From Phycisphaerae bacterium (GTDB lineage: Bacteria; Planctomycetota; Phycisphaerae; JAAYCJ01), in NCBI GenBank assembly GCA_012514125.1, contig JAAZAW010000146.1, positions 1 through 6,334 on the forward strand: 6,334 nucleotides of DNA, in the 5' to 3' direction. Below, piece after piece: positions 1-5,701 of the stretch (positions are counted from its first letter, which is position 1; each line of letters begins with the position of its first letter). A program made the position numbers and the translations under genes. Under the pieces are notes generated by a model, which worked only from the letters and a program-made list of their open reading frames with translations, was not told where the DNA came from and ran no database searches.

Positions 1-110
1 CCGGCAATGTGATTTCCAGCCCGGGTTCTTGGAAGTTTATTTACCAATTGAATGATCTTTGTGCAATATGCGAGCAACCGTTCCGATAGGTCATATTTCG
101 ACGTTTCCAT
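1..110 (-). CDS. four helix bundle protein (S23 / 23S rRNA intervening-sequence family), 5' part only
   Basis: This is the first 36 codons of a gene that runs off the left edge. The start is ATG at 110-108 with a strong GGAGG (116-120) five bases upstream. The protein opens with METSKYDLSERLLAYCTKII and continues with QLVNKLPRTRAGNHIA. The pattern YDLSERLL...II.LV..LP.T.AG.HIA is typical of the N-terminus of the four helix bundle family first found as the protein encoded in 23S rRNA intervening sequences. Members are usually about 115-130 residues, so roughly two thirds are missing here. The family is mostly found as stand-alone genes of unknown function, and no rRNA sequence is visible around this one. 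It lies 53 bp downstream of the BlaI-type gene on the same strand, so co-transcription is possible. The family call is from memory of the motif. Confidence 0.75.
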   Translation of the reverse strand, partial: METSKYDLSERLLAYCTKIIQLVNKLPRTRAGNHIA

Positions 111-126
111 TGCTTCCTCCTCATTT

Positions 127-168
127 GTTCAACGTTGGACGTTCAATGTTGAATGTTCGACATTCATT
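127..168. repeat. 14-bp imperfect direct repeat array (GTTCAAYGTTGRAY type)
   Basis: Three units follow each other at 127-140 (GTTCAACGTTGGAC), 141-154 (GTTCAATGTTGAAT) and 155-168 (GTTCGACATTCATT). The first two differ at 3 of 14 positions and the third is more diverged. Each unit is itself close to a dyad (TTCAA/TTGAA). The array overlaps the stop codon of the BlaI-type gene (TGA on the minus strand, 164-166) and ends just before the ribosome binding site of the four helix bundle gene. Similar repeats built from AACGTTCAAC-like words are scattered in genomes of several environmental phyla. Function is unknown. Confidence 0.6.
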
Positions 169-568
169 TCTTTTTCTCTTTGAGCAAGGTTTCGAGTTGC
201 CGGATTTCTTCTTTCGACAGCGATTCGTTCCTGATCAAAAACTGCATCATCGGCGTCATCGCTCCATCGAAGGCCCGCTTTAGTGTCCGAAGGACCTCGC
301 CTTTTTGGGCTTCGTTTACGGTGATGGCCGATCGGTGGAGAATCAGGTTCCGGAGTTTCTCCGTCGTGAGAAGCCCCTTGTCCACCATACGGTCCATCAT
401 CGTCTTGACGGTGCTGTAGGACCATTTGCGATCTGCCGCCAGCGACTCGGTCACATCCGGGGCCGTGCAGGGTTCGAGTTTCCAGATCGTTCGGATAATC
501 GCCCATTCCGCTTCGGTAAGTTCCACCCCCTCGAACGACTTTTTGACATTCTTCTTCGATCCAACCAT
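164..568 (-). CDS. BlaI/MecI/CopY-family transcriptional repressor
   Basis: A 134-residue protein, the usual size of penicillinase-repressor family members. The winged helix spans about residues 17-80: LTEAEWAIIRTIWK is the family's first helix, and WSYSTVKTMMDRMVDKGLL (about 49-67) is the recognition helix and start of the wing, matching the family pattern of W.Y.TV.T...RL..KG. The C-terminal half (about 85-130) is the dimerisation region, ending MMQFLIRNESLSKEEI. BlaI and MecI are cleaved at an Asn-Phe bond in the equivalent stretch; here the pair is Gln-Phe (109-110). Family members repress beta-lactamase, copper or other stress genes and often sit beside a BlaR1/M56 metalloprotease, but none is visible here. 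The start is ATG at 568-566, with GGAGG (575-579) six bases upstream. A dyad operator lies inside its promoter, which suggests autoregulation. The residues KKK at the C-terminus run into the repeat array. The family is certain; the regulated target is unknown. Confidence 0.92.
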   Translation of the reverse strand: MVGSKKNVKKSFEGVELTEAEWAIIRTIWKLEPCTAPDVTESLAADRKWSYSTVKTMMDRMVDKGLLTTEKLRNLILHRSAITVNEAQKGEVLRTLKRAFDGAMTPMMQFLIRNESLSKEEIRQLETLLKEKKK

Positions 569-595
569 AAAACACCTCCGTATTTACACCCCTAG

Positions 596-624
596 ATAAC
601 ACTCTACATTTGTAGATATTGCAA
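596..624 (-). promoter_or_regulatory. candidate promoter of the BlaI-type gene
   Basis: On the minus strand TTGCAA (-35, 619-624) and TGTTAT (-10, 596-601) are separated by exactly 17 bp. Each box matches the sigma-70 consensus at 4 of 6 positions. The spacer contains the operator dyad, so a bound repressor would block RNA polymerase. The 5' leader would be about 20 nt. Confidence 0.5.
604..615. promoter_or_regulatory. BlaI/MecI-type operator dyad (CTACATTTGTAG)
   Basis: CTACA-TT-TGTAG is a dyad whose five-base arms are perfect inverted repeats. It contains TACAnnTGTA, the core recognised by BlaI and MecI repressors. It lies between the -35 and -10 boxes of the repressor's own gene, 36 bp upstream of the start codon, which is what autorepression would require. 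Only one copy was found in the window. Confidence 0.7.
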
Positions 625-664
625 GCAAAAAAATTAATGATTTTATTAAAAAGAAATGAAGTCC

Positions 665-760
665 GGCCCTGAGTTTGTGGTCCCTGAGCCTGTCGAATGG
701 GCCGAAGGAAGGCACGGATGCCCAAATAATCTTTCTAAACCCTTCGACAAGCTCAGGACC
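665..760. repeat. REP-like inverted repeat pair (CTTCGACAAGCTCAGG family)
   Basis: The left arm at 679-701 (starting GGTCCCTGAGCCTGTCGAA) and the right arm at 740-760 (CCCTTCGACAAGCTCAGGAC, then C) are near-perfect inverse complements, with about 38 bp between them. A partial extra copy, GGCCCTGAGTTTGTGG, lies at 665-680. The same core recurs inside both MITE-like elements further right (4563-4584 and 5796-5816). The long stem lies just past the aminotransferase stop and could act as its 3' hairpin, although no U tract follows. Similar CTTCGACAAGCTCAG words are dispersed in many bacterial genomes as REP-type sequences. Confidence 0.7.
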
Positions 761-769
761 TGAAATTTC

Positions 770-2149
770 TTATTTCTTCTCTTCCGCAATCGCCTGACCG
801 ATCGCTTCGTCGATCACGCTCACGCCTTCGAGCATCGCCGCTTCGGTAATGCACAACGGCGGACAGATCTTCAGCGTCGCGCCGCCGAACCCGACAGGAG
901 CAAAGAAGAGCACGCCCTTCTCGATACAGATGCGAACGATATTCCACGCCAGATCCGCGTCCGGGGTCTCCGAACCCGCCTTGACCATCTGAACGCCCGC
1001 CACAAGTCCCCTGCCGTGAACGCAGCCGACTCGGGTCGGATATTTATCTTTCAACTTGCTCAATGCCGTTTGCATCACCGCGCCGACTTTGGCACAATTA
1101 TCGACAAGCTTTTCTTCCAGAATCACTTCCACGTTCGCCAGTGCCGCCGCACAGCAGACCGGATTTCCGGTGTGCGTACTGGTCATCGAGCCCGGCCCAT
1201 ACTGGTTCATCAAATCGGCCTTGCCGATCACCGCGGAAATGGGCAGCGAACTTGAAATGCCCTTGCCGCAACTGAAGAGGTCCGGTGTCACACCGTAATA
1301 CTCAAAACCCCAGAACGTTCCGCATCGGCCAAAGCCGGCCTGGACTTCATCGAAGACCATCACGGCGTTGTACTTATCGCACCACTGACGCAGTTTCTGG
1401 AAATATTCCGGCGGTCCGAAATCGGCTCCGCCACCCTGATAGGTCTCCATGATCACACCCGCGACGTTGTCCGGATCGACATTATTGGCCGCCAGCGTTT
1501 TTTCAAACAGATCAAAACTCGTATCCTTGGTCCGGAATCCATCCGGGAAGGGAACCTGAACAAAACCCGGGTCAAGATTCTGAATCCAGGTCTTCAGATC
1601 GGGAATACCACCCGCCTGCTGCGAACCGAGTGTCCTGCCGTGGAAGGCCCGATCGAAGGAAACGATAATATTTTTCTTCGGCCCGCCCACCTTGACGCCG
1701 TGGGTTCGGCAAAGTTTGATGATACATTCCACCGCTTCCGAGCCGGTCGAAAGCAAAAAGCATTTATCAAATCCCTTCGGGGCCACTTCGACCAGTTTCT
1801 TCACCAGTTTGGCCCGTGATTCGTTCGGAAAACAATAGGTCGTCAAAAGAGGCGACTGGGCCTGGCGGACAATCGCGTCGACGATTTTCTTGTGCCCATG
1901 GCCCGCATTGGTAATAAGCACGCCCGAACTAAAGTCCAGCCACTGATTGCCCCATTTGTCCGAGACCGTAAACCCCTGGGCCTTATCCCACACAATGGGC
2001 GGCTGACCTTCCATACACGCCGGTTCATACGTTCGAAGTTCCTTAAGAATCGGCAATGCTTCAGGAACGGGGATATCGGTCACAATCCGCCGAAAATTCG
2101 TTTGAACTTTGGCAACCTTGCGAGGCTCCAGAGGGTAAACCTTGGCCAT
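770..2149 (-). CDS. class III PLP-dependent aminotransferase (GabT/ornithine transaminase fold)
   Basis: A fold-type I aminotransferase of subgroup III; 459 residues from the preferred start, close to the usual 420-460. Counting from the upstream GTG (add 3), the landmarks are: STGSEAVE (137-144, cofactor phosphate binding), FHGRT (172-176), VFDEVQAGFGR (268-278, with Asp270 for the pyridine nitrogen), SCGKGISS (296-303, with Lys299 as the Schiff-base lysine) and THTGNP (328-333). The C-terminal LKICPPLCIT has Lys430 where GabT has the substrate-carboxylate Arg, as also seen in some phosphoethanolamine-lyase-like relatives. The family moves amino groups between omega-amino or basic amino acids and keto acids in the cytosol; the substrate cannot be fixed from the sequence. 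ATG at 2149 is chosen because GGAG (2158-2161) lies eight bases upstream. GTG at 2158 overlaps that site and ATG at 2155 is only two bases from it. It is transcribed away from the SurA/PpiD-like gene, and the next gene downstream has its own promoter. Confidence 0.93.
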   Translation of the reverse strand: MAKVYPLEPRKVAKVQTNFRRIVTDIPVPEALPILKELRTYEPACMEGQPPIVWDKAQGFTVSDKWGNQWLDFSSGVLITNAGHGHKKIVDAIVRQAQSPLLTTYCFPNESRAKLVKKLVEVAPKGFDKCFLLSTGSEAVECIIKLCRTHGVKVGGPKKNIIVSFDRAFHGRTLGSQQAGGIPDLKTWIQNLDPGFVQVPFPDGFRTKDTSFDLFEKTLAANNVDPDNVAGVIMETYQGGGADFGPPEYFQKLRQWCDKYNAVMVFDEVQAGFGRCGTFWGFEYYGVTPDLFSCGKGISSSLPISAVIGKADLMNQYGPGSMTSTHTGNPVCCAAALANVEVILEEKLVDNCAKVGAVMQTALSKLKDKYPTRVGCVHGRGLVAGVQMVKAGSETPDADLAWNIVRICIEKGVLFFAPVGFGGATLKICPPLCITEAAMLEGVSVIDEAIGQAIAEEKK

Positions 2150-2157
2150 TTTCATCA

Positions 2158-2161
2158 CTCC
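2158..2161 (-). promoter_or_regulatory. ribosome binding site deciding the aminotransferase start
   Basis: The minus strand reads AGCAGGAGTGATGAAAATGG here. GGAG has an 8-nt spacing to ATG at 2149 but only 2 nt to ATG at 2155, and it overlaps GTG at 2158. The downstream ATG is therefore the likely start. Confidence 0.6.
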
Positions 2162-2213
2162 TGCTAAAAAAATATCCTAAAAAAATAACAACCGCCCGGC
2201 TTGTTTTGCCGAG

Positions 2214-2241
2214 CATATAATAATAGTATTTCGTTTCCCAA
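2214..2241 (-). promoter_or_regulatory. weak candidate promoter for the aminotransferase
   Basis: On the minus strand TTGGGA (2236-2241) and TATATG (2214-2219) are 16 bp apart, each with a partial consensus match. The leader would be about 55-60 nt. The intergenic region is AT-rich and other placements are possible. Confidence 0.25.
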
Positions 2242-2334
2242 TCGGACGAAAGAGTTCATCATAGAATACGGGTCCAATTGGTTAGAATATCTGTATATAA
2301 AGGATTTCACACTTTTAACTTGCTTTTCAAAGGC

Positions 2335-2363
2335 TTGGAATAGTAACTTTACGTAATTATAGG
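2335..2363 (+). promoter_or_regulatory. candidate promoter for the SurA/PpiD-like gene
   Basis: TTGGAA (2335-2340) and TATAGG (2358-2363) are separated by 17 bp, with 4 of 6 consensus matches each. This places transcription start near 2370 and gives a leader of about 50 nt. No other boxes at good spacing were found in the AT-rich 2159-2419 interval, which holds no gene of its own. Confidence 0.35.
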
Positions 2364-2419
2364 TATCCAATTTCTAATAAGTTCCGATTTTCCGGAACAG
2401 TATTGAAGGAGTCGAGTTT

Positions 2420-4369
2420 ATGGCGACGAGCGTAACCAGGTTTTTCCGAAAATATAACAAACGTCTTCTTGCGATCTTCGGCGTGGGGTTGATGATCGTC
2501 TTCCTGCTGCCCTCAACGATCAATCAGATGTCACGCAGAAACCCCGCCGATGAAGTCATCGGCCAGGCCTTCGGTGAAAAGGTCCGGGGCGTCGATCTTC
2601 AGGTCATCGACATGGAAACCGCTTTGCTTGACGGCCTTAATCGAATTTTTATGGGAAGTAACCCCGATCAACAGCAGCAGGTCCCCTTCAACTGGCAGGG
2701 CTTTGTGCGATTCTCCAAACAACCCGAACTTGACTACTACCTGCTGATTCGCGAAGCTCACGACATGGGCATCACCGTTTCACTCGCACAGGCCGATACC
2801 ATGCTCAGGGAGACCCAAATCCCCGATTCCATCATTAACGCCATGATCCAACAGCAAAATGTCCCGCTCAACAATCTTCGACAGTCCCTGGCCAATTACA
2901 TGAGCGTCGTCAATATGCTCCAGGTGGTTTCGTCCACGACCAAAGTTTCCGACATGGAAATGCAGAATATCTTCAAACTCATCAGCGACACCATGACCGC
3001 CAACATCCTGCCTTTCGCCGCGGAAAACTTTGTCGATCAGGTCCCCGAACCCAACGACCAGGAACTTGCGGAATATTTTAAAGCCAATCAGGAAAAATTC
3101 CGTTATCCGGATCGCGTCCAGGTCGAATATATCGAAGCCGACGTCAATCAAATCAAGCAGCAGGTTCAAATTGATCCCAGCCGTGCCCAGCAATATATCA
3201 AAAACAACCCGTCGGAATTCATGACCACCACCCAGCCGACCACCCAACCGGGCGAAAAATCGCCCGCCACCGCGACCGCCCCTGTTCAGGTCCCCATGGA
3301 CCCCAAACAGGCACTGGCACGGGCAACGGACAAGCTGAAAACAGACAAAGCACGTCAGCTCGCCGGCAATGCCCTCAATGAAGCGCTCGATGCCTCCAGA
3401 AAATTCTGGAACAACGCCAAACTCGACGATAAAGGCATCTATCAGAAACCCCAAACCGTTTCCGATTACCAGAAAATCGTCGATGAAATCTCCGCGAAAA
3501 ATCAGATCAAACTGAACTATCATCGTACAGCCCTGATTTCAAAGGAACAGACCCGGACCACTCCCGGCATCGGTTCCGCGATGATCCTCGAACAGCGCCG
3601 CCCCCTGTTCTTCGGCGAATATGCCTTCCGCGTCATTCCCCTGATGGAAGCACCGAAAGACAAATATTCCCACGACACCCGTTTCCTCGTGCCCTTCCAG
3701 GATTCCGACCCCTTGCGTGTCCAGATGAGCTATTACGATGACAACGTGAAGGGATTCTATTTCTTCCGCGTGATCCAGGTGGATCCAAGCCATCTGCCCG
3801 CCACGATCGATGAAGTCAAAGCCGAGGTCGTCCAAGCCTGGAAACTCGAGCAAGCCTACAAACTCGCTCAAACCCAGGCGCAAAAGACATTGGCCCTGGC
3901 CAATAAGCAGAAACTCGATGAATTAGCCAAATCCGACAAAGACGCCGAGTTTAAAAAGCTCCTCGAACAACTCAAAATCAACGCGATCGAACCTCAAACC
4001 TTCGCGCGCAGGAGTTTCGGATACGGCGCACAATTGTCCGCTCCCATGATCCGGACGGTCACGGGCGACACCGAAAATTTTGCGGACACCGCGTTTGACA
4101 AACTCTGGAATCAGCCGACCACCGCCCCCAGCGGCGAGTTCACAAGCATTGTGATTCCGGACGATGCCGGCCAAACCGCCTATGTCGTTCAATTGGTCGA
4201 CAAAACACCGACCACCATTGAAAAATACAACGATATCAAGCAAAGTCTCCAGCAATATCTCAATCAGTCCCGACAGCAGGAATTTCTGCAGAACTGGCTC
4301 ATGCCGGAAAATCTTCACAAACGGGCGAATTTCCAGAGTAAGCTTCGCCAGGATGAAGAACAGATTTAG
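2420..4369 (+). CDS. membrane-anchored SurA/PpiD-like periplasmic folding factor
   Basis: A 649-residue protein with a short basic cytoplasmic start (RFFRKYNKR, 8-15), one membrane segment (about 16-34, LLAIFGVGLMIVFLL) and a large outside domain, the PpiD layout. About residues 45-200 resemble the SurA N-terminal chaperone helices, with amphipathic stretches such as LDYYLLIREAHDMGITV. About 209-240 (PNDQELAEYFKANQEKFRYP, then VQVEYIEAD) is the entry to a PpiC-type parvulin module. This is interrupted by a Thr/Pro/Gln/Ala linker (269-292). A later half (about 395-485) has GFYFFRVIQVDPSHLPATI followed by a long helix, the usual C-terminal boundary of such modules. A second similar end is at 574-635 (AYVVQLVDKTPTTI). 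No full catalytic parvulin core is evident, so chaperone action without isomerase activity is plausible. The start is ATG with AAGGAG (2406-2411) eight bases upstream. The gene is monocistronic, with its own terminator. The general class is well supported; enzymatic activity is not. Confidence 0.8.
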   Translation: MATSVTRFFRKYNKRLLAIFGVGLMIVFLLPSTINQMSRRNPADEVIGQAFGEKVRGVDLQVIDMETALLDGLNRIFMGSNPDQQQQVPFNWQGFVRFSKQPELDYYLLIREAHDMGITVSLAQADTMLRETQIPDSIINAMIQQQNVPLNNLRQSLANYMSVVNMLQVVSSTTKVSDMEMQNIFKLISDTMTANILPFAAENFVDQVPEPNDQELAEYFKANQEKFRYPDRVQVEYIEADVNQIKQQVQIDPSRAQQYIKNNPSEFMTTTQPTTQPGEKSPATATAPVQVPMDPKQALARATDKLKTDKARQLAGNALNEALDASRKFWNNAKLDDKGIYQKPQTVSDYQKIVDEISAKNQIKLNYHRTALISKEQTRTTPGIGSAMILEQRRPLFFGEYAFRVIPLMEAPKDKYSHDTRFLVPFQDSDPLRVQMSYYDDNVKGFYFFRVIQVDPSHLPATIDEVKAEVVQAWKLEQAYKLAQTQAQKTLALANKQKLDELAKSDKDAEFKKLLEQLKINAIEPQTFARRSFGYGAQLSAPMIRTVTGDTENFADTAFDKLWNQPTTAPSGEFTSIVIPDDAGQTAYVVQLVDKTPTTIEKYNDIKQSLQQYLNQSRQQEFLQNWLMPENLHKRANFQSKLRQDEEQI

Positions 4370-4403
4370 CCTGAAAAATAAAGGTAAAAACACGTCAACA
4401 CCG

Positions 4404-4437
4404 AAAGGTGGGTCTTTCATGGCCCACCTTTTTTATT
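4404..4437 (+). terminator. rho-independent terminator of the SurA/PpiD-like gene
   Basis: AAAGGTGGGTC (4404-4414) pairs with GGCCCACCTTT (4421-4431) to give an 11-bp stem with one G-U pair and a 6-nt loop. A T-rich tail (TTTTTTATT) overlaps and follows the 3' arm. It lies 35 bp past the stop codon. Confidence 0.9.
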
Positions 4438-4463
4438 GATTACATTTCATCGCAAACTCAGGG

Positions 4464-4619
4464 ATTATACGCTTTTGATTTAGTCGTGTCGTAGCATTAC
4501 AAATATCAAAATTTCGGTCGCCCAGGAAAGTCGAAGCGACAGGGTGGAAGCAAGCAAAAAGACCCTTCGACAGGCTCAGGGTCCGAAACTACGATACGTT
4601 TAAATCAAAGGCGTATTAT
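4464..4619. mobile_element. MITE-like element, copy 1
   Basis: The ends are 31-bp terminal inverted repeats at 4464-4494 (ATTATACGCTTTTGATTTAG...) and 4589-4619, matching at 26 of 31 positions. The inner core of each end is GCTTTTGAT followed by a TCGTGTCGTAG-like word. The inside holds CAAAATTTCGGTCGC, GAAGCAAGC and a REP-like core (CCCTTCGACAGGCTCAGGGT, 4563-4582). The same order, inverted, is found in copy 2. There is no transposase gene, so movement would have to be in trans. TA lies just outside the CGC/GCG tips on both sides, which would suit a TA target duplication. Confidence 0.7.
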
Positions 4620-4667
4620 AAGCTCAGCGACCAGCAATTATTAGTTAGTTTAATTATAATCACTGTT

Positions 4668-4802
4668 GTGCCATTTTCGGAGTTCAGTAGCGTCATTACT
4701 GACTTCCGCCAGGGTCTCGCGGACCTCAGGGAGTCCGCTGCGGACCTCCGCGATGGCCTCGCGGACCTCCGGCGCAGGATCGAAGAACTCTACTTAAAAT
4801 AG
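4668..4802 (+). pseudogene. short heptad-repeat (coiled-coil) reading frame, possible gene remnant
   Basis: From GTG at 4668 to TAG at 4800-4802 the frame encodes 44 residues. The last 35 (from about 4695) form five exact heptads with I/F, L/L, A/L, L/L and I/L at positions a and d; a typical unit is LADLRES, and the charged residues D, R and E fill the outer positions. The DNA is GC-rich (GCGGACCTC three times) unlike its AT-rich surroundings. No ribosome binding site precedes the GTG. The frame stays open leftwards through copy 1 of the MITE-like element to a TGA at 4476, with a hydrophobic stretch (LLVSLIIITVV) just before the heptads. This could be the tail of a gene broken by element insertion, a very small real protein, or a chance reading of a repeat. 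The stop codon touches the solo terminal repeat. Confidence 0.4.
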
Positions 4803-4821
4803 ACACGATTCAATCAAAAGC
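4802..4821. repeat. solo terminal inverted repeat of the MITE-like family
   Basis: GACACGATTCAATCAAAAGC matches the right-hand ends of the two elements (compare GACACGATTAGATCAAAAGC in copy 2, 18 of 20 identical). No matching left end lies at the expected distance. A piece of the internal core (AAGCTCAGCGACC) does lie at 4620-4632, so 4620-4821 may be a decayed or rearranged third copy. Confidence 0.6.
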
Positions 4822-4847
4822 ATTGGATCTCTTCAAAAAACGCGGTC

Positions 4848-4875
4848 TTGAACTTTATGCGAAACCCGATACAAT
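4848..4875 (+). promoter_or_regulatory. promoter of the superoxide dismutase gene
   Basis: TTGAAC (4848-4853) and TACAAT (4870-4875) are 16 bp apart, matching the sigma-70 consensus at 4 of 6 and 5 of 6 positions. Transcription would start near 4882, giving a leader of about 50 nt to the first ATG. No clear operator dyad overlaps it. Confidence 0.6.
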
Positions 4876-4934
4876 AGGGGCATATTCATCACCATGCGGG
4901 GCGACTCAAAATCGAAACGAAAAAGGGTTTTAAA

Positions 4935-5636
4935 ATGAAAAAACCAATTATTTCTATTGGGGTTGTATTATTATTACTTTTCTCATTTGTTTCCCTCAGC
5001 CGAGGGAAGGAGGGACCCATGACGACCACGCAGGAAAAAATGACGACCTATACCGCCAAAGATTACTCACATCTCCTTGGCCTTGAAGGTATCAGCGACA
5101 CGATGCTCAAAAATCATTTCAAACTCTATCAAGGCTACGTCACCAACACCAACGAGATCATCGAAAAATTACATGCCATGTCACCCGAAGGCAAACCGCC
5201 CATTGAATATACGGAATTAAGCCGACGATTCGGGTTTGAATTCAGCGGAATGCGGCTTCACGAATATTATTTCGACAATCTGATTAAAGGCGGAAAACCT
5301 CTCGAGCCATCCGCCCCACTGGCCAAGAAGATCGATCAGCTCTTCGGTGATTTCGAAACGTGGAAAAAACATTTTATCGCGACCGGAAGCATTCGGGGTG
5401 TCGGCTGGGTGATCATGTACTATGACATCCAAAACGACAATCTCTTCAACGTCTGGATCGAAGAACACCACGTCAACAATCTCCCGGGCTGTACTCCGAT
5501 TTTGGTGATGGATGTATGGGAACACGCCTTCATGACCGATTATCAGCTCGACCGTGCAGGCTATATCAAAGCCTTCATGCAGAACCTCAACTGGGAAAAA
5601 GTCAACGACCGTTTTGTCAACGTAACAAGACCCTAG
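4935..5636 (+). CDS. Fe/Mn-family superoxide dismutase, with optional N-terminal signal/anchor
   Basis: It converts superoxide to oxygen and hydrogen peroxide using Fe or Mn. The 233 residues from ATG 4935 begin with KK and a hydrophobic run (about 5-21), a signal or anchor peptide with no clear A-x-A site and no lipobox Cys. The catalytic part starts near residue 37 (TTYTAKDYSHLLGLEG). The metal ligands are all present: His61 (KNHFKLYQGYV), His109 (GMRLHEYYFDNL), and Asp193 and His197 (MDVWEHAF). Tyr68 is the gateway tyrosine. His61-Tyr68 spacing is one shorter than in E. coli MnSOD, and His178/179 (EEHHVNN) sits where bacterial MnSOD has its active-site Gln. Val191 occupies the site two residues before the Asp ligand, known to tune metal choice. 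These features point to a non-E. coli subfamily. ATG 5019 (Met29) has a much better ribosome binding site and would give a 205-residue cytosolic form. The gene has its own promoter and is bracketed by MITE-like elements. Confidence 0.92.
   Translation: MKKPIISIGVVLLLLFSFVSLSRGKEGPMTTTQEKMTTYTAKDYSHLLGLEGISDTMLKNHFKLYQGYVTNTNEIIEKLHAMSPEGKPPIEYTELSRRFGFEFSGMRLHEYYFDNLIKGGKPLEPSAPLAKKIDQLFGDFETWKKHFIATGSIRGVGWVIMYYDIQNDNLFNVWIEEHHVNNLPGCTPILVMDVWEHAFMTDYQLDRAGYIKAFMQNLNWEKVNDRFVNVTRP
5007..5013 (+). promoter_or_regulatory. strong internal ribosome binding site in the dismutase gene
   Basis: AAGGAGG lies five bases before the in-frame ATG at 5019-5021. The annotated upstream ATG (4935) has only AAAAAGGG seven bases away. 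The site is read as codons for Arg-Gly-Lys-Glu-Gly at the end of the signal-like segment. It suggests that translation may also, or mainly, begin at Met29. Confidence 0.55.
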
Positions 5637-5701
5637 CGATAAACCGACACGAGGAACATGGGAGCAGGAAAAACCGGGGAAAGAATGTCTGCATTACGCA
5701 A

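Noticed and set aside
129..725. A 198-codon minus-strand open frame overlapping the BlaI-type gene
   Set aside because: It reads through the repressor gene, its promoter and the REP-like pair in another frame; the repressor frame has a clear family match.
2156..2158. GTG start for the aminotransferase
   Set aside because: The ribosome binding site GGAG overlaps this codon; ATG at 2149 has proper spacing.
2194..2214. Hairpin GCTCGGC/GCCGGGC on the minus strand before the aminotransferase as an attenuator
   Set aside because: The stem is only 7 bp, no U tract follows directly, and the best promoter guess starts transcription within it.
2780..3523. A 247-codon minus-strand open frame inside the SurA/PpiD-like gene
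   Set aside because: It is antisense to a well-supported gene, its composition (Phe/Gly/Asp/Val-rich) reflects reversed codons, and it has no domain or ribosome binding site.
4404..4437. Terminator as a bidirectional signal for a gene on the minus strand
   Set aside because: No minus-strand gene ends nearby, although an A-rich flank would permit it.
4748..4764. CCGCGA/TCGCGG hairpin as a terminator
   Set aside because: There is no T tract after the stem; the symmetry follows from the repeated Arg/Ala/Asp/Leu codons.
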